Positions 53,506 through 61,534 are shown, counted from the stretch's first letter. The stretch: 64,000 nucleotides of DNA from Rectinema subterraneum (GCA_009768935.1 WESA01000006.1:1-64000); one strand, 5' to 3'. Notes: a model not told the origin generated them from the sequence alone. Translations and numbers: made by a program.

Positions 53506-53565
53506 TAACGGCTATTACCCCAGCCTTCCAAGCTGGAGACGTGGGTTCGACTCCCATCGGTCGCT
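53494..53565 (+). tRNA. tRNA-Gly (TCC)
   Basis: Acceptor GCGACCG/CGGTCGC, anticodon stem CCAGC/GCTGG with loop CTTCCAA (anticodon TCC) and T-arm GTGGGTTCGACTCCCAT. CCA is not encoded. Its 5' part is repeated three times upstream. Confidence 0.94.
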
Positions 53566-53570
53566 CGACA

Positions 53571-53605
53571 AAAAAAGCGGCAGAAACAATCTGCCGCTTT
53601 TTATT
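53571..53605 (+). terminator. Terminator after tRNA-Gly
   Basis: A-run, AGCGGCAGA (53576-53584), loop AACAA, TCTGCCGCT (53590-53598), then TTTTATTTT. Symmetrical enough to work from both sides. Confidence 0.88.
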
Positions 53606-53676
53606 TTCCCATAGTCTGGTAACAAAACTTGAGTAACAATGCGATATCGCAAACAATGATATGTTGTAATTCTTTA

Positions 53677-53750
53677 TGGGACCAGAGGGAGTCGAACCCC
53701 CGACCTACTGCTTAGAAGGCAGTTGCTCTATCCAGTTGAGCTATGATCCC
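53677..53750 (-). tRNA. tRNA-Arg (TCT)
   Basis: Acceptor GGGATCA/TGGTCCC (one wobble pair), anticodon stem ACTGC/GCAGT with loop CTTCTAA (anticodon TCT), T-arm TCGGGGGTTCGACTCCCTC. CCA is not encoded. Bases 53606-53676 before it hold nothing I recognise. Confidence 0.93.
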
Positions 53751-53794
53751 TATTGTTCGTTATGCCTGCTCGGCGAGCCACGGCGTATTTCTAT

Positions 53795-53867
53795 TCGGGA
53801 CGAGAGGATTTGAACCTCCGATCTTCTGCTCCCAAAGCAGACGCCTTAGCCCCTAGGCTACGTCCCG
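53795..53867 (-). tRNA. tRNA-Pro (TGG)
   Basis: Acceptor CGGGACG/CGTCCCG with the C1-G72 pair typical of tRNA-Pro, anticodon stem TCTGC/GCAGA with loop TTTGGGA (anticodon TGG), T-arm GGAGGTTCAAATCCTCT. CCA is not encoded. It and tRNA-Arg probably form one transcript. Confidence 0.93.
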
Positions 53868-53929
53868 ATTCCAGGGTTGTAAACTAGATGAAAAAGCGCA
53901 TGTCTGTCAATATATCGGAAATTTTAAGC

Positions 53930-53958
53930 TTGACTACAGCGGAATTTTGCTCCATAGT
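53930..53958 (+). promoter_or_regulatory. Promoter of the mgtA leader and operon
   Basis: TTGACT (53930-53935), 17-nt spacer, CATAGT (53953-53958). The start would be near 53965, giving about 43 nt to the leader ORF and 212 nt to mgtA. Confidence 0.6.
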
Positions 53959-54007
53959 AAGACAAATTTCGAATGTTCCATAAATCCAGCAGAAAGGAGG
54001 ATGCGTC

Positions 54008-54121
54008 ATGAACGACTCGGATGGCAGTCATAGTTGTTGCATATGTACCGAGCCCGAAGATCCATTCCCGCGACCATCTGACCTGACAGCTGGCAACGAA
54101 AAGGCTGAAGGCAGCCACTAG
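54008..54121 (+). CDS. Leader peptide upstream of mgtA (MgtL-like by position and motif)
   Basis: 37 codons, starting 7 nt after a strong AAAGGAGG (53993-54000). The peptide contains TEPEDPFPRPSDL near residues 14-26, an acidic/proline run like the EPDPTPLP start of enterobacterial MgtL, which destabilises ribosomes at low Mg2+. In MgtL the motif is at the very N-terminus; here it starts at about residue 15, after a CCIC segment. The stop codon lies in the loop of a hairpin (54103-54130). A start at 54001 in another frame would give only 10 codons and no spacing from the ribosome binding site. Function is inferred from position and motif. Confidence 0.65.
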   Translation: MNDSDGSHSCCICTEPEDPFPRPSDLTAGNEKAEGSH

Positions 54122-54176
54122 CCTTAAGCCATTCACCTCCTGCTGTCAGGCACGCGGCAGTATTTAGAGGTGAGCT
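54103..54176 (+). promoter_or_regulatory. Attenuation-like hairpins controlling the mgtA ribosome binding site
   Basis: Hairpin 1: GGCTGAAGGC (54103-54112) with GCCTTAAGCC (54121-54130), nine of ten pairs, enclosing the leader stop codon. Hairpin 2: TCACCTC (54133-54139) with GAGGTGA (54167-54173), which covers the mgtA Shine-Dalgarno. The same element includes CCTCCT (54136-54141), which can pair with the leader's own AGGAGG (53995-54000), so two exclusive states are possible. No T-run is seen, which argues for control of translation (or Rho) and not intrinsic termination. Confidence 0.55.
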
Positions 54177-56831
54177 ATGACCAAATTACCATTACTCTTG
54201 CCTTTTCTCAAAAAAAGGGGCAGCTCCGCCAACGGAGGCATTTCGAGCAGCGACGAGTACCGGCTGATATCACTCTGCTCTTCCTCTGTGCAAAGCACTT
54301 TGTCCGAGCTTGAAACAAGCGCCCGGGGGCTCTCTGAAAAAGAAGTGGACAAGAGAATTTCTGAATTTGGACGGAATGAACTCTCCCAGCTTAAAAAGCT
54401 CAGCTTTTGGGAGGATATGTTCGAGCGATTCAAAAGTCCTCTTGTGATTCAGCTTCTTATCATTGCCACGGTCTCCGCCATCATCGGAGAAGCTACTTCA
54501 TCAATCATAGTAGGAGCGATGATTTTGCTCAGCGTCGGCTTGTCGTACATACTCGACAGCCGCTCGAACAAGGAAGTTGAAGCCCTTGGCAAACGAGTAC
54601 AATCGCGGACATATGTGCTTCGCGATGGCGCAGAAACAGAAATTCGGATGTCCGAGATCGTTCCGGGGGACATCGTGCTGCTTCAAGCAGGTGCAATCGT
54701 TCCTGCCGATGTGCGGGTTATTTCTGCGAAAGACTTTTTCGTCAGCGAATCAGCCCTCACTGGCGAGTCCATGCCAGTCGAAAAGACCGCAAACCCACCC
54801 GCTGAACCTGTAAAATCGGCCATGGAACTTCCAAACGCATGCTTTATGGGAACGAGCGTGACAAGTGGCACTGCGCGAGCTGTTGTCGTAACAACAGGAG
54901 CACATACGCTTTTCGGCGCCATTTCCAAAAAGCTAATCGAAAGAAGAGAAGAAACCAGTTTCGACAAGGGAGTGCGTTCGTTCACATGGCTCATGATCAG
55001 GTTCATGCTGGTCATGGTGAGCGTAGTCTTCCTTATTGTGGGTATAACAAAAGGCAATTGGCTCGAAGCCTTGCTCTTTGCGCTCTCGGTTGCAGTCGGA
55101 CTCACACCGGAAATGCTGCCGATGATCGTCACAGTCAACCTTGCAAAAGGCGCACTGGCGATGGCCAAGAAAAAGGTCATTGTAAAGAAACTGCCGTCGA
55201 TCCAAAACCTCGGATCAATCAATATCCTCTGCACTGACAAGACTGGCACCTTGACCCAGGACAAGGTCGTGCTCGAACACCATGTGGACATCATCGGCAA
55301 CAAGAGCGATGAAGTGCTGAACTATGCCTATCTCAACAGCTATTTTCAGACAGGCCTTAAAAATCTGCTCGACAGAGCGGTTATCGAGCATGTCGATCTC
55401 AATGTAGATGAATGTCACCTTGTCGATGAGCTCCCCTTCGATTTCCAGCGAAGACGTATGTCAGTCGTCGTCGAATACGAAGGCGATAACGTGCTGATCT
55501 GCAAGGGTGCGGTCGAAGAAATATACAGCTGCTGCACCCACTACCAGATTGACGAGGAAATTTACCCGCTTATCGACATGATCCGCGCCGACCTCTTCGA
55601 GGAAGTGCAGAAGCTCAATCAGGAAGGCTTCAGAGTCCTCGGCATTGCCTACCGCGAATTCCCGAGGACAAAGACAACCTTCACTGTCCAGGATGAAAGC
55701 CAGCTTATTCTTCTTGGGTACATCGCCTTCATGGACCCGCCGAAAGAGTCGGCCACCGAAGCAATCAAGCTGCTTGCGAAAGCTGGTGTCGGAGTCAAAG
55801 TGCTCACCGGTGACAATGGGCTTGTCACCGAAAAAGTGTGCAGAGACGTCGGTATTCCCTTTACTTCAGCGATCACCGGGGCGGAGCTGGGTGCACTCGA
55901 TGCCGCAGCATTCTCCGAAAAGGTTCGCAGCTGCGAGGTCTTCGTCAAGCTCACTCCGAGCCAGAAAGAACAAATTGTCAAGGAACTCAGGCGCCAGGGC
56001 AATATTGTCGGATACATGGGCGACGGCATCAACGACGCAACGGCGCTCAAAGCCGCTGATGTGGGCATTTCGGTTGATTCCGCGGTCGATGTCGCAAAGG
56101 AATCTGCGGATATTGTCCTGCTCGAAAAAAGCCTCCTCGTTCTGGAAGAAGGCATTATGGAGGGCAGGCGCATTTTTGCCAATATCATCAAGTATATCCG
56201 AATGGGCGCGAGCTCCAACTTCGGCAACATGTTCAGTGTATTGGGCGCGAGCTACCTTCTGCCGTTCTTGCCCATGCAGCCTCTGCAGATTCTGACCAAC
56301 AATCTCCTCTACGATTTTTCGCAGACCGGCATACCGATGGATAATGTCGATTCGGAATTGATCACAAAGCCCGTCAAATGGGATATCAACAACATAAAGC
56401 GCTTTATGATTTTCATCGGACCTATCAGCTCGATTTTCGATTATGCGACATTCGCGCTCATGTGGTTTTTCTTCAAGGCGAGTGCCTATATCGACCCTGG
56501 CATCGCCGCCGCCCAGAAAGACGCAATCGCTCGCCTTTTCCAGACTGGCTGGTTTGTCGAATCGCTTCTGACGCAGACGCTGATTGTGCATATTATCCGC
56601 ACAAGGCGCATTCCGTTTTTCCAGAGCAGAGCTTCCGGGCCGATGTTGCTCACGACACTTGCGGTGATGGCCATAGGTGCCTGGCTGCCCTATTCGCCTT
56701 TCGCCGCGATGCTCGGGCTTGTACCGCTTCCCGGCGTCTATTGGCTCTGGATTGCGGGTTTTCTCATCACCTATTCGGTGCTTACACACAAAGTAAAACG
56801 CTGGTTCATGCGGCGTTTTGAAGGGGCATAA
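54177..56831 (+). CDS. mgtA: Magnesium-translocating P-type ATPase, MgtA/MgtB type
   Basis: 884 residues. P-type ATPase hallmarks are in order: actuator TGES (residues near 195), membrane motif SVAVGLTPEMLPMIVTVNLA, phosphorylation site CTDKTGTLTQDK, KGAVEEI in the nucleotide domain, and MGDGINDATALKAADVGISV. VGLTPEMLPMI and TGIPMDNVD are typical of the MgtA/B subgroup. It brings Mg2+ into the cytoplasm. The start at 54177 follows AGAGGTGA. The EIIA-like gene begins 2 nt after its stop. Confidence 0.95.
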   Translation: MTKLPLLLPFLKKRGSSANGGISSSDEYRLISLCSSSVQSTLSELETSARGLSEKEVDKRISEFGRNELSQLKKLSFWEDMFERFKSPLVIQLLIIATVSAIIGEATSSIIVGAMILLSVGLSYILDSRSNKEVEALGKRVQSRTYVLRDGAETEIRMSEIVPGDIVLLQAGAIVPADVRVISAKDFFVSESALTGESMPVEKTANPPAEPVKSAMELPNACFMGTSVTSGTARAVVVTTGAHTLFGAISKKLIERREETSFDKGVRSFTWLMIRFMLVMVSVVFLIVGITKGNWLEALLFALSVAVGLTPEMLPMIVTVNLAKGALAMAKKKVIVKKLPSIQNLGSINILCTDKTGTLTQDKVVLEHHVDIIGNKSDEVLNYAYLNSYFQTGLKNLLDRAVIEHVDLNVDECHLVDELPFDFQRRRMSVVVEYEGDNVLICKGAVEEIYSCCTHYQIDEEIYPLIDMIRADLFEEVQKLNQEGFRVLGIAYREFPRTKTTFTVQDESQLILLGYIAFMDPPKESATEAIKLLAKAGVGVKVLTGDNGLVTEKVCRDVGIPFTSAITGAELGALDAAAFSEKVRSCEVFVKLTPSQKEQIVKELRRQGNIVGYMGDGINDATALKAADVGISVDSAVDVAKESADIVLLEKSLLVLEEGIMEGRRIFANIIKYIRMGASSNFGNMFSVLGASYLLPFLPMQPLQILTNNLLYDFSQTGIPMDNVDSELITKPVKWDINNIKRFMIFIGPISSIFDYATFALMWFFFKASAYIDPGIAAAQKDAIARLFQTGWFVESLLTQTLIVHIIRTRRIPFFQSRASGPMLLTTLAVMAIGAWLPYSPFAAMLGLVPLPGVYWLWIAGFLITYSVLTHKVKRWFMRRFEGA

Positions 56832-56833
56832 TC

Positions 56834-57631
56834 ATGGATTCAATTCTCGATGCACTTCAGGAAGGGCGACTTTTCGAGCTTCCAGAAAATGACAAGAATC
56901 ATGCGCTGCAGTTTCTGGCGCATATTATTGAGGCTTTTCCGCAGATTCCGACCGGCACCGACATTGTCGGCAATGTCATGGCGCGCGAAAAATCCATGAA
57001 TACGGCGCTTGGCAAGGGCTGGGCATGTCCGCATGCGCGCGTGGATTTCGAAGAAGATCTGATGTGCGTCGTCGGATGGAGCCCTAGCGGCATCGACTAT
57101 GGCGCTCCGGACGGGCAGCCCGTGTCGATTATCACAATGTACCTCGTGCCGTCGAATCAGCGCAACCACTACTTGCGCGAAATTTCGATTATGGCAAAGG
57201 TACTCAAGTCTTCGCCTGAAATCGATAAGCTCTCTTCCATAAAAGAATTGAATGATGTCCGCAATTACCTTCTGGACCTCATTTCAGCAAGCAAAGAGAC
57301 TGTAGGCCCCGATGCCCGCGCGCGTATGATTCGGCTTCAATCCAAAGCCGCGCTGGCAACGCAGCCTGTTGCTGACCTGTCGAATCTTATCGTCGAGCCG
57401 GTTTCAATTATCGCGGGAACTGGCTTCAAGCCGCTCGCGCTTACCCAGAATCTCGAGCTATTGAATTTTGTGGAAAGCACCGCGGGCCTGGCGGAACGCC
57501 TTGATTCGGACGGTACATATCAAAACGGAATCTGGAGAATTGTGCGAAGAAGCGCGACTGCATATCAAGGCGGGCGAACTGTGTTCGACTGCATTGCAAT
57601 CATGCCGGCAAAAGCTTCACAAAAAGCATAA
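56834..57631 (+). CDS. PTS EIIA (Ntr/fructose-type) domain protein with C-terminal extension
   Basis: 265 residues. Residues 1-150 form an EIIA-type domain with the phospho-histidine in GWACPHARVDF (His67) and LREISIMAKVL downstream. Residues about 180-265 form an extra domain that I do not recognise (VSIIAGTGFKPLALTQNLEL). There is no sugar permease nearby, so it is probably regulatory, as EIIA-Ntr is. Being coded 2 nt after mgtA implies that it senses or adjusts the transporter. Confidence 0.8.
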   Translation: MDSILDALQEGRLFELPENDKNHALQFLAHIIEAFPQIPTGTDIVGNVMAREKSMNTALGKGWACPHARVDFEEDLMCVVGWSPSGIDYGAPDGQPVSIITMYLVPSNQRNHYLREISIMAKVLKSSPEIDKLSSIKELNDVRNYLLDLISASKETVGPDARARMIRLQSKAALATQPVADLSNLIVEPVSIIAGTGFKPLALTQNLELLNFVESTAGLAERLDSDGTYQNGIWRIVRRSATAYQGGRTVFDCIAIMPAKASQKA

Positions 57632-57636
57632 AAATA

Positions 57637-57673
57637 GCGGCCTTGACCAAGGCACAGTGCCTTGCAAGGCCGC
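57637..57673. terminator. Nested inverted repeat after the EIIA gene, possible terminator
   Basis: Outer arms GCGGCCTTG (57637-57645) and CAAGGCCGC (57665-57673) are perfect; inside, CAAGGCAC/GTGCCTTG is also perfect around one base. The T-run lies only on the minus-strand side (complement of 57631-57636); on the plus strand only weak T content follows. The remainder of the gap to 57783 shows nothing else. Confidence 0.55.
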
Positions 57674-57783
57674 ATCTTCAGTTTGGAATAAAGAGCTTTT
57701 AAGCTCACAACAATCAGTATTGGCGCAATTGTCAAATTCACGACTTTTGCAAGCTTCTCTGTCCATAATTTGAAAAACTGCTG

Positions 57784-57811
57784 TTGACACCTGCAATTTT
57801 TGAATTATAAT
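57784..57811 (+). promoter_or_regulatory. Promoter of the EF-G paralogue
   Basis: Perfect TTGACA (57784-57789), 16-nt spacer, perfect TATAAT (57806-57811). Leader about 54 nt with GTGAGGAG before the start codon. Confidence 0.8.
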
Positions 57812-57871
57812 AGCTCGGCTTCCTTATTAAATAGGGACAGTTCAAACCATCCCACCCTGTGAGGAGTAAGT

Positions 57872-59968
57872 ATGTCCTATACGACTGAAAAGATTCGCAA
57901 CATCGCCATCATCGGACATGGAGGTACCGGCAAGACAACCTTGCTTGAACACATTCTCTTTCAGGGCGGAATGATATCAAAACCGGAAACGGTTGATTCG
58001 GGCAAAACCGTCAGCGACTACGGCGAAGACGAGATTGCGCGCAAGATATCAGTTCGCTCGAGCCTTACCCATGTCAATACCAATGACTGCAAAATCAATC
58101 TCATCGATGCGCCCGGAGCAGGCGATTTTGTCGGCGAAGCCATTCTGGCTATTCGGGCGACAGAGACAGCCATGCTCGTTATCGATGGTAAATCCGGAGT
58201 GCAGATCGAAACAGTAAAGCTCTGGCGAATTTTGGAGCGGCACCAGAAGCCCAGAATGGTTTTTGTCACTCGCCTTGATGAAGATCGCGCGAGTTTCGCA
58301 AGCGCGCTTTCCGATGTCAAGGAAAAATTCAAAGCAATCCCCGTTCCCGTCACAATCCCTATGGGTGAAGGCACTGCATTCAAAGGTGTCATCGATGTGC
58401 TCAACAGAAAAGCGTATCCTCGGCCAGCTTCCCATGACCAGAAAGAAGAAGCTACAGAAGTGCCCCCTGAATTCAGTGAAGCAGTCGAAGCAGCCCGAGC
58501 TCAGCTGTTCGAAGCCGCAGCAGAAGGAACTGACGAGCTCATGGAGAAGTATCTTCTTGAAGGAGAGCTGACCCAGGAAGAAACGCTGCAGGGGCTTCAG
58601 AAAGCACTTGCAATGGGCAAGATAGTTCCCGCATTCGCTGGCTCAGGAATTGCGAACAGTGGAACGGCTGCATTCATCAGTTTTGCTGTGCAGAGCGTTC
58701 CTTCTCCGCTTCTCAGAACCCCGGAAAAAGCGCTCGACCCTGAAGGCAATGAAATCGAAGTATCGATCGATCCGTCGAAACAAGCTTCCGGTTTTGTCTT
58801 CAAGACTCAAATCGACCAGTTCTCGGGACGTCTCTGCTACGTCAAAGTAATGACCGGAACCTTCCAGCCTGATATGGATATGGTGATTACCCGCGAAGCG
58901 CACAAGGAAAGAATCGGAAAACTCTATACTCTGCAAGGCAAAAAGCTTGAAGAAGTTCCCTTTTTGCCTGCAGGCGATATCGGCATTCTGGCAAAGCTTG
59001 TATCGCTCAAGACAAACGATACAATTTCGCAGTTCGACCAGCTCATCTCCTATATTCCTCTGCGCCTCCCCTCTCCCGTGCATATGCTCGCCATCTCGGC
59101 GGTGAACAAAAAAGAAGAAGACAAACTCTCCGAGCTGCTGTACAAGGCTGCAGAAGAAGATCTGACATTCCGCGTCAACTACAATGCCGAAACCAAAGAA
59201 ATGGTGATTGCCGGCATGGGAGAGCAGCAGATCAACATGATCCTCGACAAAATCAAAGCCCAGGCGAAAATTGCTGCAGAGACAAGAGTTCCACGCGTCG
59301 CGTACAGGGAGACAATTACCAAAAAAGCGGGCGCGGAATATACACACAAGAAACAGACTGGTGGCCACGGACAGTATGGCCGCGTCGTGTTCGAGATCGA
59401 ACCGCTCGAGCGCGGCAAGGGGTATGAATTCGAAAACCGAATTTTTGGCGGCGCTGTCTCAAAAGGTTTCATGCCTGGCATCGAAAAAGGCATCCATCAG
59501 GCTATGGAAGCAGGAGTTCTTGCCGGATATCCGGTCGTCGATGTAAAGACCGCAATTGTGGATGGCAAGGAACACCCTGTCGATTCTTCGGAAATGGCTT
59601 TCAAACTTGCGGCGCGCGGCGCATTCCGCGAAGCGATGAAACAAGCAAATCCTGTGATCCTCGAGCCTATAATGAATCTGTCGGTATTTGTCGAAGAAAA
59701 ATACTTGGGCGATGTCATGTCAGATCTTTCAGGCAGGCGAGGAAAAATTTCAGGCCAGAACCCGATCGGCGGAGGCATCGTGCAAATAGATGCGCAGGTT
59801 CCACAGGCAGAGCTTCTGCGCTATGCAATCGATTTGCGGTCGATGACTTCCGGCACCGGCTCATTCGAAATCGAGTTCTCGCACTACGCGCCGATTTCAG
59901 GCAAGATTGCGGAAGATGTCATCAAAGCTGCACAAGCGTTTAAGACTCAGGAAGCAGAAGAAGAATAA
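57872..59968 (+). CDS. Elongation factor G-like protein
   Basis: 698 residues with the five-domain EF-G layout. The G domain is unusual: G1 is IGHGGTGKTT, G3 is DAPGAGDF where EF-G has DTPGHVDF, so the catalytic His is missing, and G4 is TRLD in place of NKMD. The domain IV segment KQTGGHGQYGRVVFEIEP is normal. It belongs to the EF-G-like paralogue family found in many bacteria (like the T. maritima EF-G-like protein), not the str-operon fusA. Its role is not established and could include ribosome recycling or stress. Strong promoter and GAGG site. Confidence 0.88.
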   Translation: MSYTTEKIRNIAIIGHGGTGKTTLLEHILFQGGMISKPETVDSGKTVSDYGEDEIARKISVRSSLTHVNTNDCKINLIDAPGAGDFVGEAILAIRATETAMLVIDGKSGVQIETVKLWRILERHQKPRMVFVTRLDEDRASFASALSDVKEKFKAIPVPVTIPMGEGTAFKGVIDVLNRKAYPRPASHDQKEEATEVPPEFSEAVEAARAQLFEAAAEGTDELMEKYLLEGELTQEETLQGLQKALAMGKIVPAFAGSGIANSGTAAFISFAVQSVPSPLLRTPEKALDPEGNEIEVSIDPSKQASGFVFKTQIDQFSGRLCYVKVMTGTFQPDMDMVITREAHKERIGKLYTLQGKKLEEVPFLPAGDIGILAKLVSLKTNDTISQFDQLISYIPLRLPSPVHMLAISAVNKKEEDKLSELLYKAAEEDLTFRVNYNAETKEMVIAGMGEQQINMILDKIKAQAKIAAETRVPRVAYRETITKKAGAEYTHKKQTGGHGQYGRVVFEIEPLERGKGYEFENRIFGGAVSKGFMPGIEKGIHQAMEAGVLAGYPVVDVKTAIVDGKEHPVDSSEMAFKLAARGAFREAMKQANPVILEPIMNLSVFVEEKYLGDVMSDLSGRRGKISGQNPIGGGIVQIDAQVPQAELLRYAIDLRSMTSGTGSFEIEFSHYAPISGKIAEDVIKAAQAFKTQEAEEE

Positions 59969-60074
59969 GGATTTCTGTTGCTGGCCGAGGTCGCGCGAGC
60001 TTCTTTAGAAGCTTGCGGGCCTTGCAAGGGCACCGCCCGGGCATTGCTCAGGCAGGACTCAGCAGCAAAAATAG

Positions 60075-60116
60075 CGCGCGGTTCTGCGAGTTTTTCGCGA
60101 AGCCGCGCGTTTTTTA
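60075..60116. terminator. Bidirectional terminator between the EF-G paralogue and nrdR
   Basis: CGCGCGG (60075-60081) pairs with CCGCGCG (60103-60109), followed by TTTTTTT on the plus strand; on the minus strand the hairpin is followed by TATTTTTGC. A second hairpin, CGAGCTTC/GAAGCTTG, lies upstream at 59996-60015. Confidence 0.85.
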
Positions 60117-60581
60117 TTCTGTCTGGCCTTTCTCGAGGCGCTCTATCTCATGAATAAACTCATTTAGGGTGTCATATTTTCTATACACTGATGCAAAACG
60201 GATGTAGGCAACCTTGTCGAGCGCATATAATTTGCGCAAAACCATTCGGCCCAAATCTTCGCTCGAGATTTCGTTCGATGCCTTTGCTTGCTCTGCTGCT
60301 TCATCTTCGATCTCATTGATGAGATTTTCGATTGACATTTGAGAAACCGGCCTTTTTTCGAGTGCCCGCACCAGGCCCCGCTCGATTTTTTGCCGCTCGA
60401 AAGGCTCCCTGCGACCATCGCGCTTTACAACCATGAGGGGTTTTTCTTCTATTCTTTCATAGCTTGTAAATCGAAGGCCGCATGCTAGACATTCGCGACG
60501 CCGACGAATTGCCTCGCCATTAGCCAGTGTGCGAGAATCTATGACTTTATCTTCGAGGCTTCCACAATAAGGACACTTCAT
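60114..60581 (-). CDS. nrdR: Transcriptional repressor NrdR
   Basis: 155 residues. The zinc ribbon has MKCPYCGS and CLACGLRF, with RRRRECL between; the ATP-cone (VVKRDGRREPFERQKIERGL) follows. It represses ribonucleotide reductase genes in response to dATP/ATP. It starts in a 4-nt overlap with the SPFH gene. Confidence 0.96.
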   Translation of the reverse strand: MKCPYCGSLEDKVIDSRTLANGEAIRRRRECLACGLRFTSYERIEEKPLMVVKRDGRREPFERQKIERGLVRALEKRPVSQMSIENLINEIEDEAAEQAKASNEISSEDLGRMVLRKLYALDKVAYIRFASVYRKYDTLNEFIHEIERLEKGQTE

Positions 60582-61492
60582 TCCTGATCCTTTCCCGCAA
60601 GCTTCGTTAGCGCTTTCAGAAAATCCATTGGAAGCGGGAAGATTATCGTCGAGTTCTTCTCTACCGCAATTTCAGTCAAGGTTTGAAGATACCGCAGCTG
60701 GAGGCTGGCAGGAGACTGCGCAAGCACATCAGCTGCCTGCGCAAGCTTTTCCGAAGCCTGCAATTCTCCTTCGGCTGCGATGACTTTTGCCCTTCGTTCG
60801 CGCTCTGCTTCTGCCTGGCGTGCCATTGCGCGCTTCATAGTTTCTGCGAGCTCAACGGCTTTTATCTCGACTGCGGTCACCTTGATGCCCCAAGGATCGG
60901 TCGCATCATCGAGCAATCTCTGGAGTATTTGCCCCAGCTCTGCGCGCTTGGAAAGCATCTCGTCGAGTTCATGCTGACCAAGGACAGACCGCAGGATAGT
61001 CTGCGCGAGCAGGCTGGTGCTCTTGGTATAATCAGCTACCTTGACGACTGCAAGCACAGGATCGAATACGTTGAAATACACGACAGCATCGACAATCACT
61101 GGCACATTGTCTCTTGTGATAACTTCTTGCTTGGACACATCGATGGTAAATGTCCGCATATCGACTTTTCGCAGAATATCGATACCAAAAGGCAGCACCA
61201 AATTGAAACCCGGCTGGATCACTTTTTGCATGCGCCCAAGGCGGAACAAGACCCCGCGCTGATACTCAGGGATAACTCGCATCATCTGGACAAGCAGTAT
61301 AAAGGGAACGATGAAAAGAACCGAAGCAAATTCAGGATTCGAAAGCAAAAGCAGAACTTCTGGGACAGCCCAGACGAAAAAGAGAATAATCAGAAACACA
61401 GCAATGGGCGTCTGCTTTCGCGCAATGCCTACAATAATAAAAACTATCCACCATGCAGCGAGTATCGCAAAACCGACAAAAATATACGACAT
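60578..61492 (-). CDS. SPFH/band 7 membrane protein (slipin)
   Basis: About 304 residues from the ATG at 61492, supported by AGGGAGG 8 nt upstream (a GTG at 61498 is too close). Two to three N-terminal hydrophobic segments (1-75) are followed by the SPFH domain: VIPEYQRGVLFRLGRMQKVI, VDMRTFTIDVSKQEVITRDN and RAEAERERR-like coiled coil (RQAEAERERRAKVIAAEGEL). Such proteins scaffold membrane microdomains. No NfeD partner gene is adjacent. Confidence 0.9.
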   Translation of the reverse strand: MSYIFVGFAILAAWWIVFIIVGIARKQTPIAVFLIILFFVWAVPEVLLLLSNPEFASVLFIVPFILLVQMMRVIPEYQRGVLFRLGRMQKVIQPGFNLVLPFGIDILRKVDMRTFTIDVSKQEVITRDNVPVIVDAVVYFNVFDPVLAVVKVADYTKSTSLLAQTILRSVLGQHELDEMLSKRAELGQILQRLLDDATDPWGIKVTAVEIKAVELAETMKRAMARQAEAERERRAKVIAAEGELQASEKLAQAADVLAQSPASLQLRYLQTLTEIAVEKNSTIIFPLPMDFLKALTKLAGKDQE

Positions 61493-61534
61493 ATTCACTG
61501 CCTCCCTGCTACTTCGAATATACTACACTTGCAG

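Noticed and set aside
54001..54033. Alternative 10-codon leader ORF starting at 54001.
   Set aside because: Its ATG directly abuts AAAGGAGG, leaving no spacing for initiation; the ATG at 54008 is spaced correctly.
53959..54176. M-box (ykoK) magnesium riboswitch upstream of mgtA.
   Set aside because: I do not see its conserved loops; the region is occupied by a leader ORF and Shine-Dalgarno-directed hairpins.
55866..56789. A 307-codon frame antisense to mgtA.
   Set aside because: Low-likelihood composition (His/Arg-rich), no motifs, wholly inside a certain gene.
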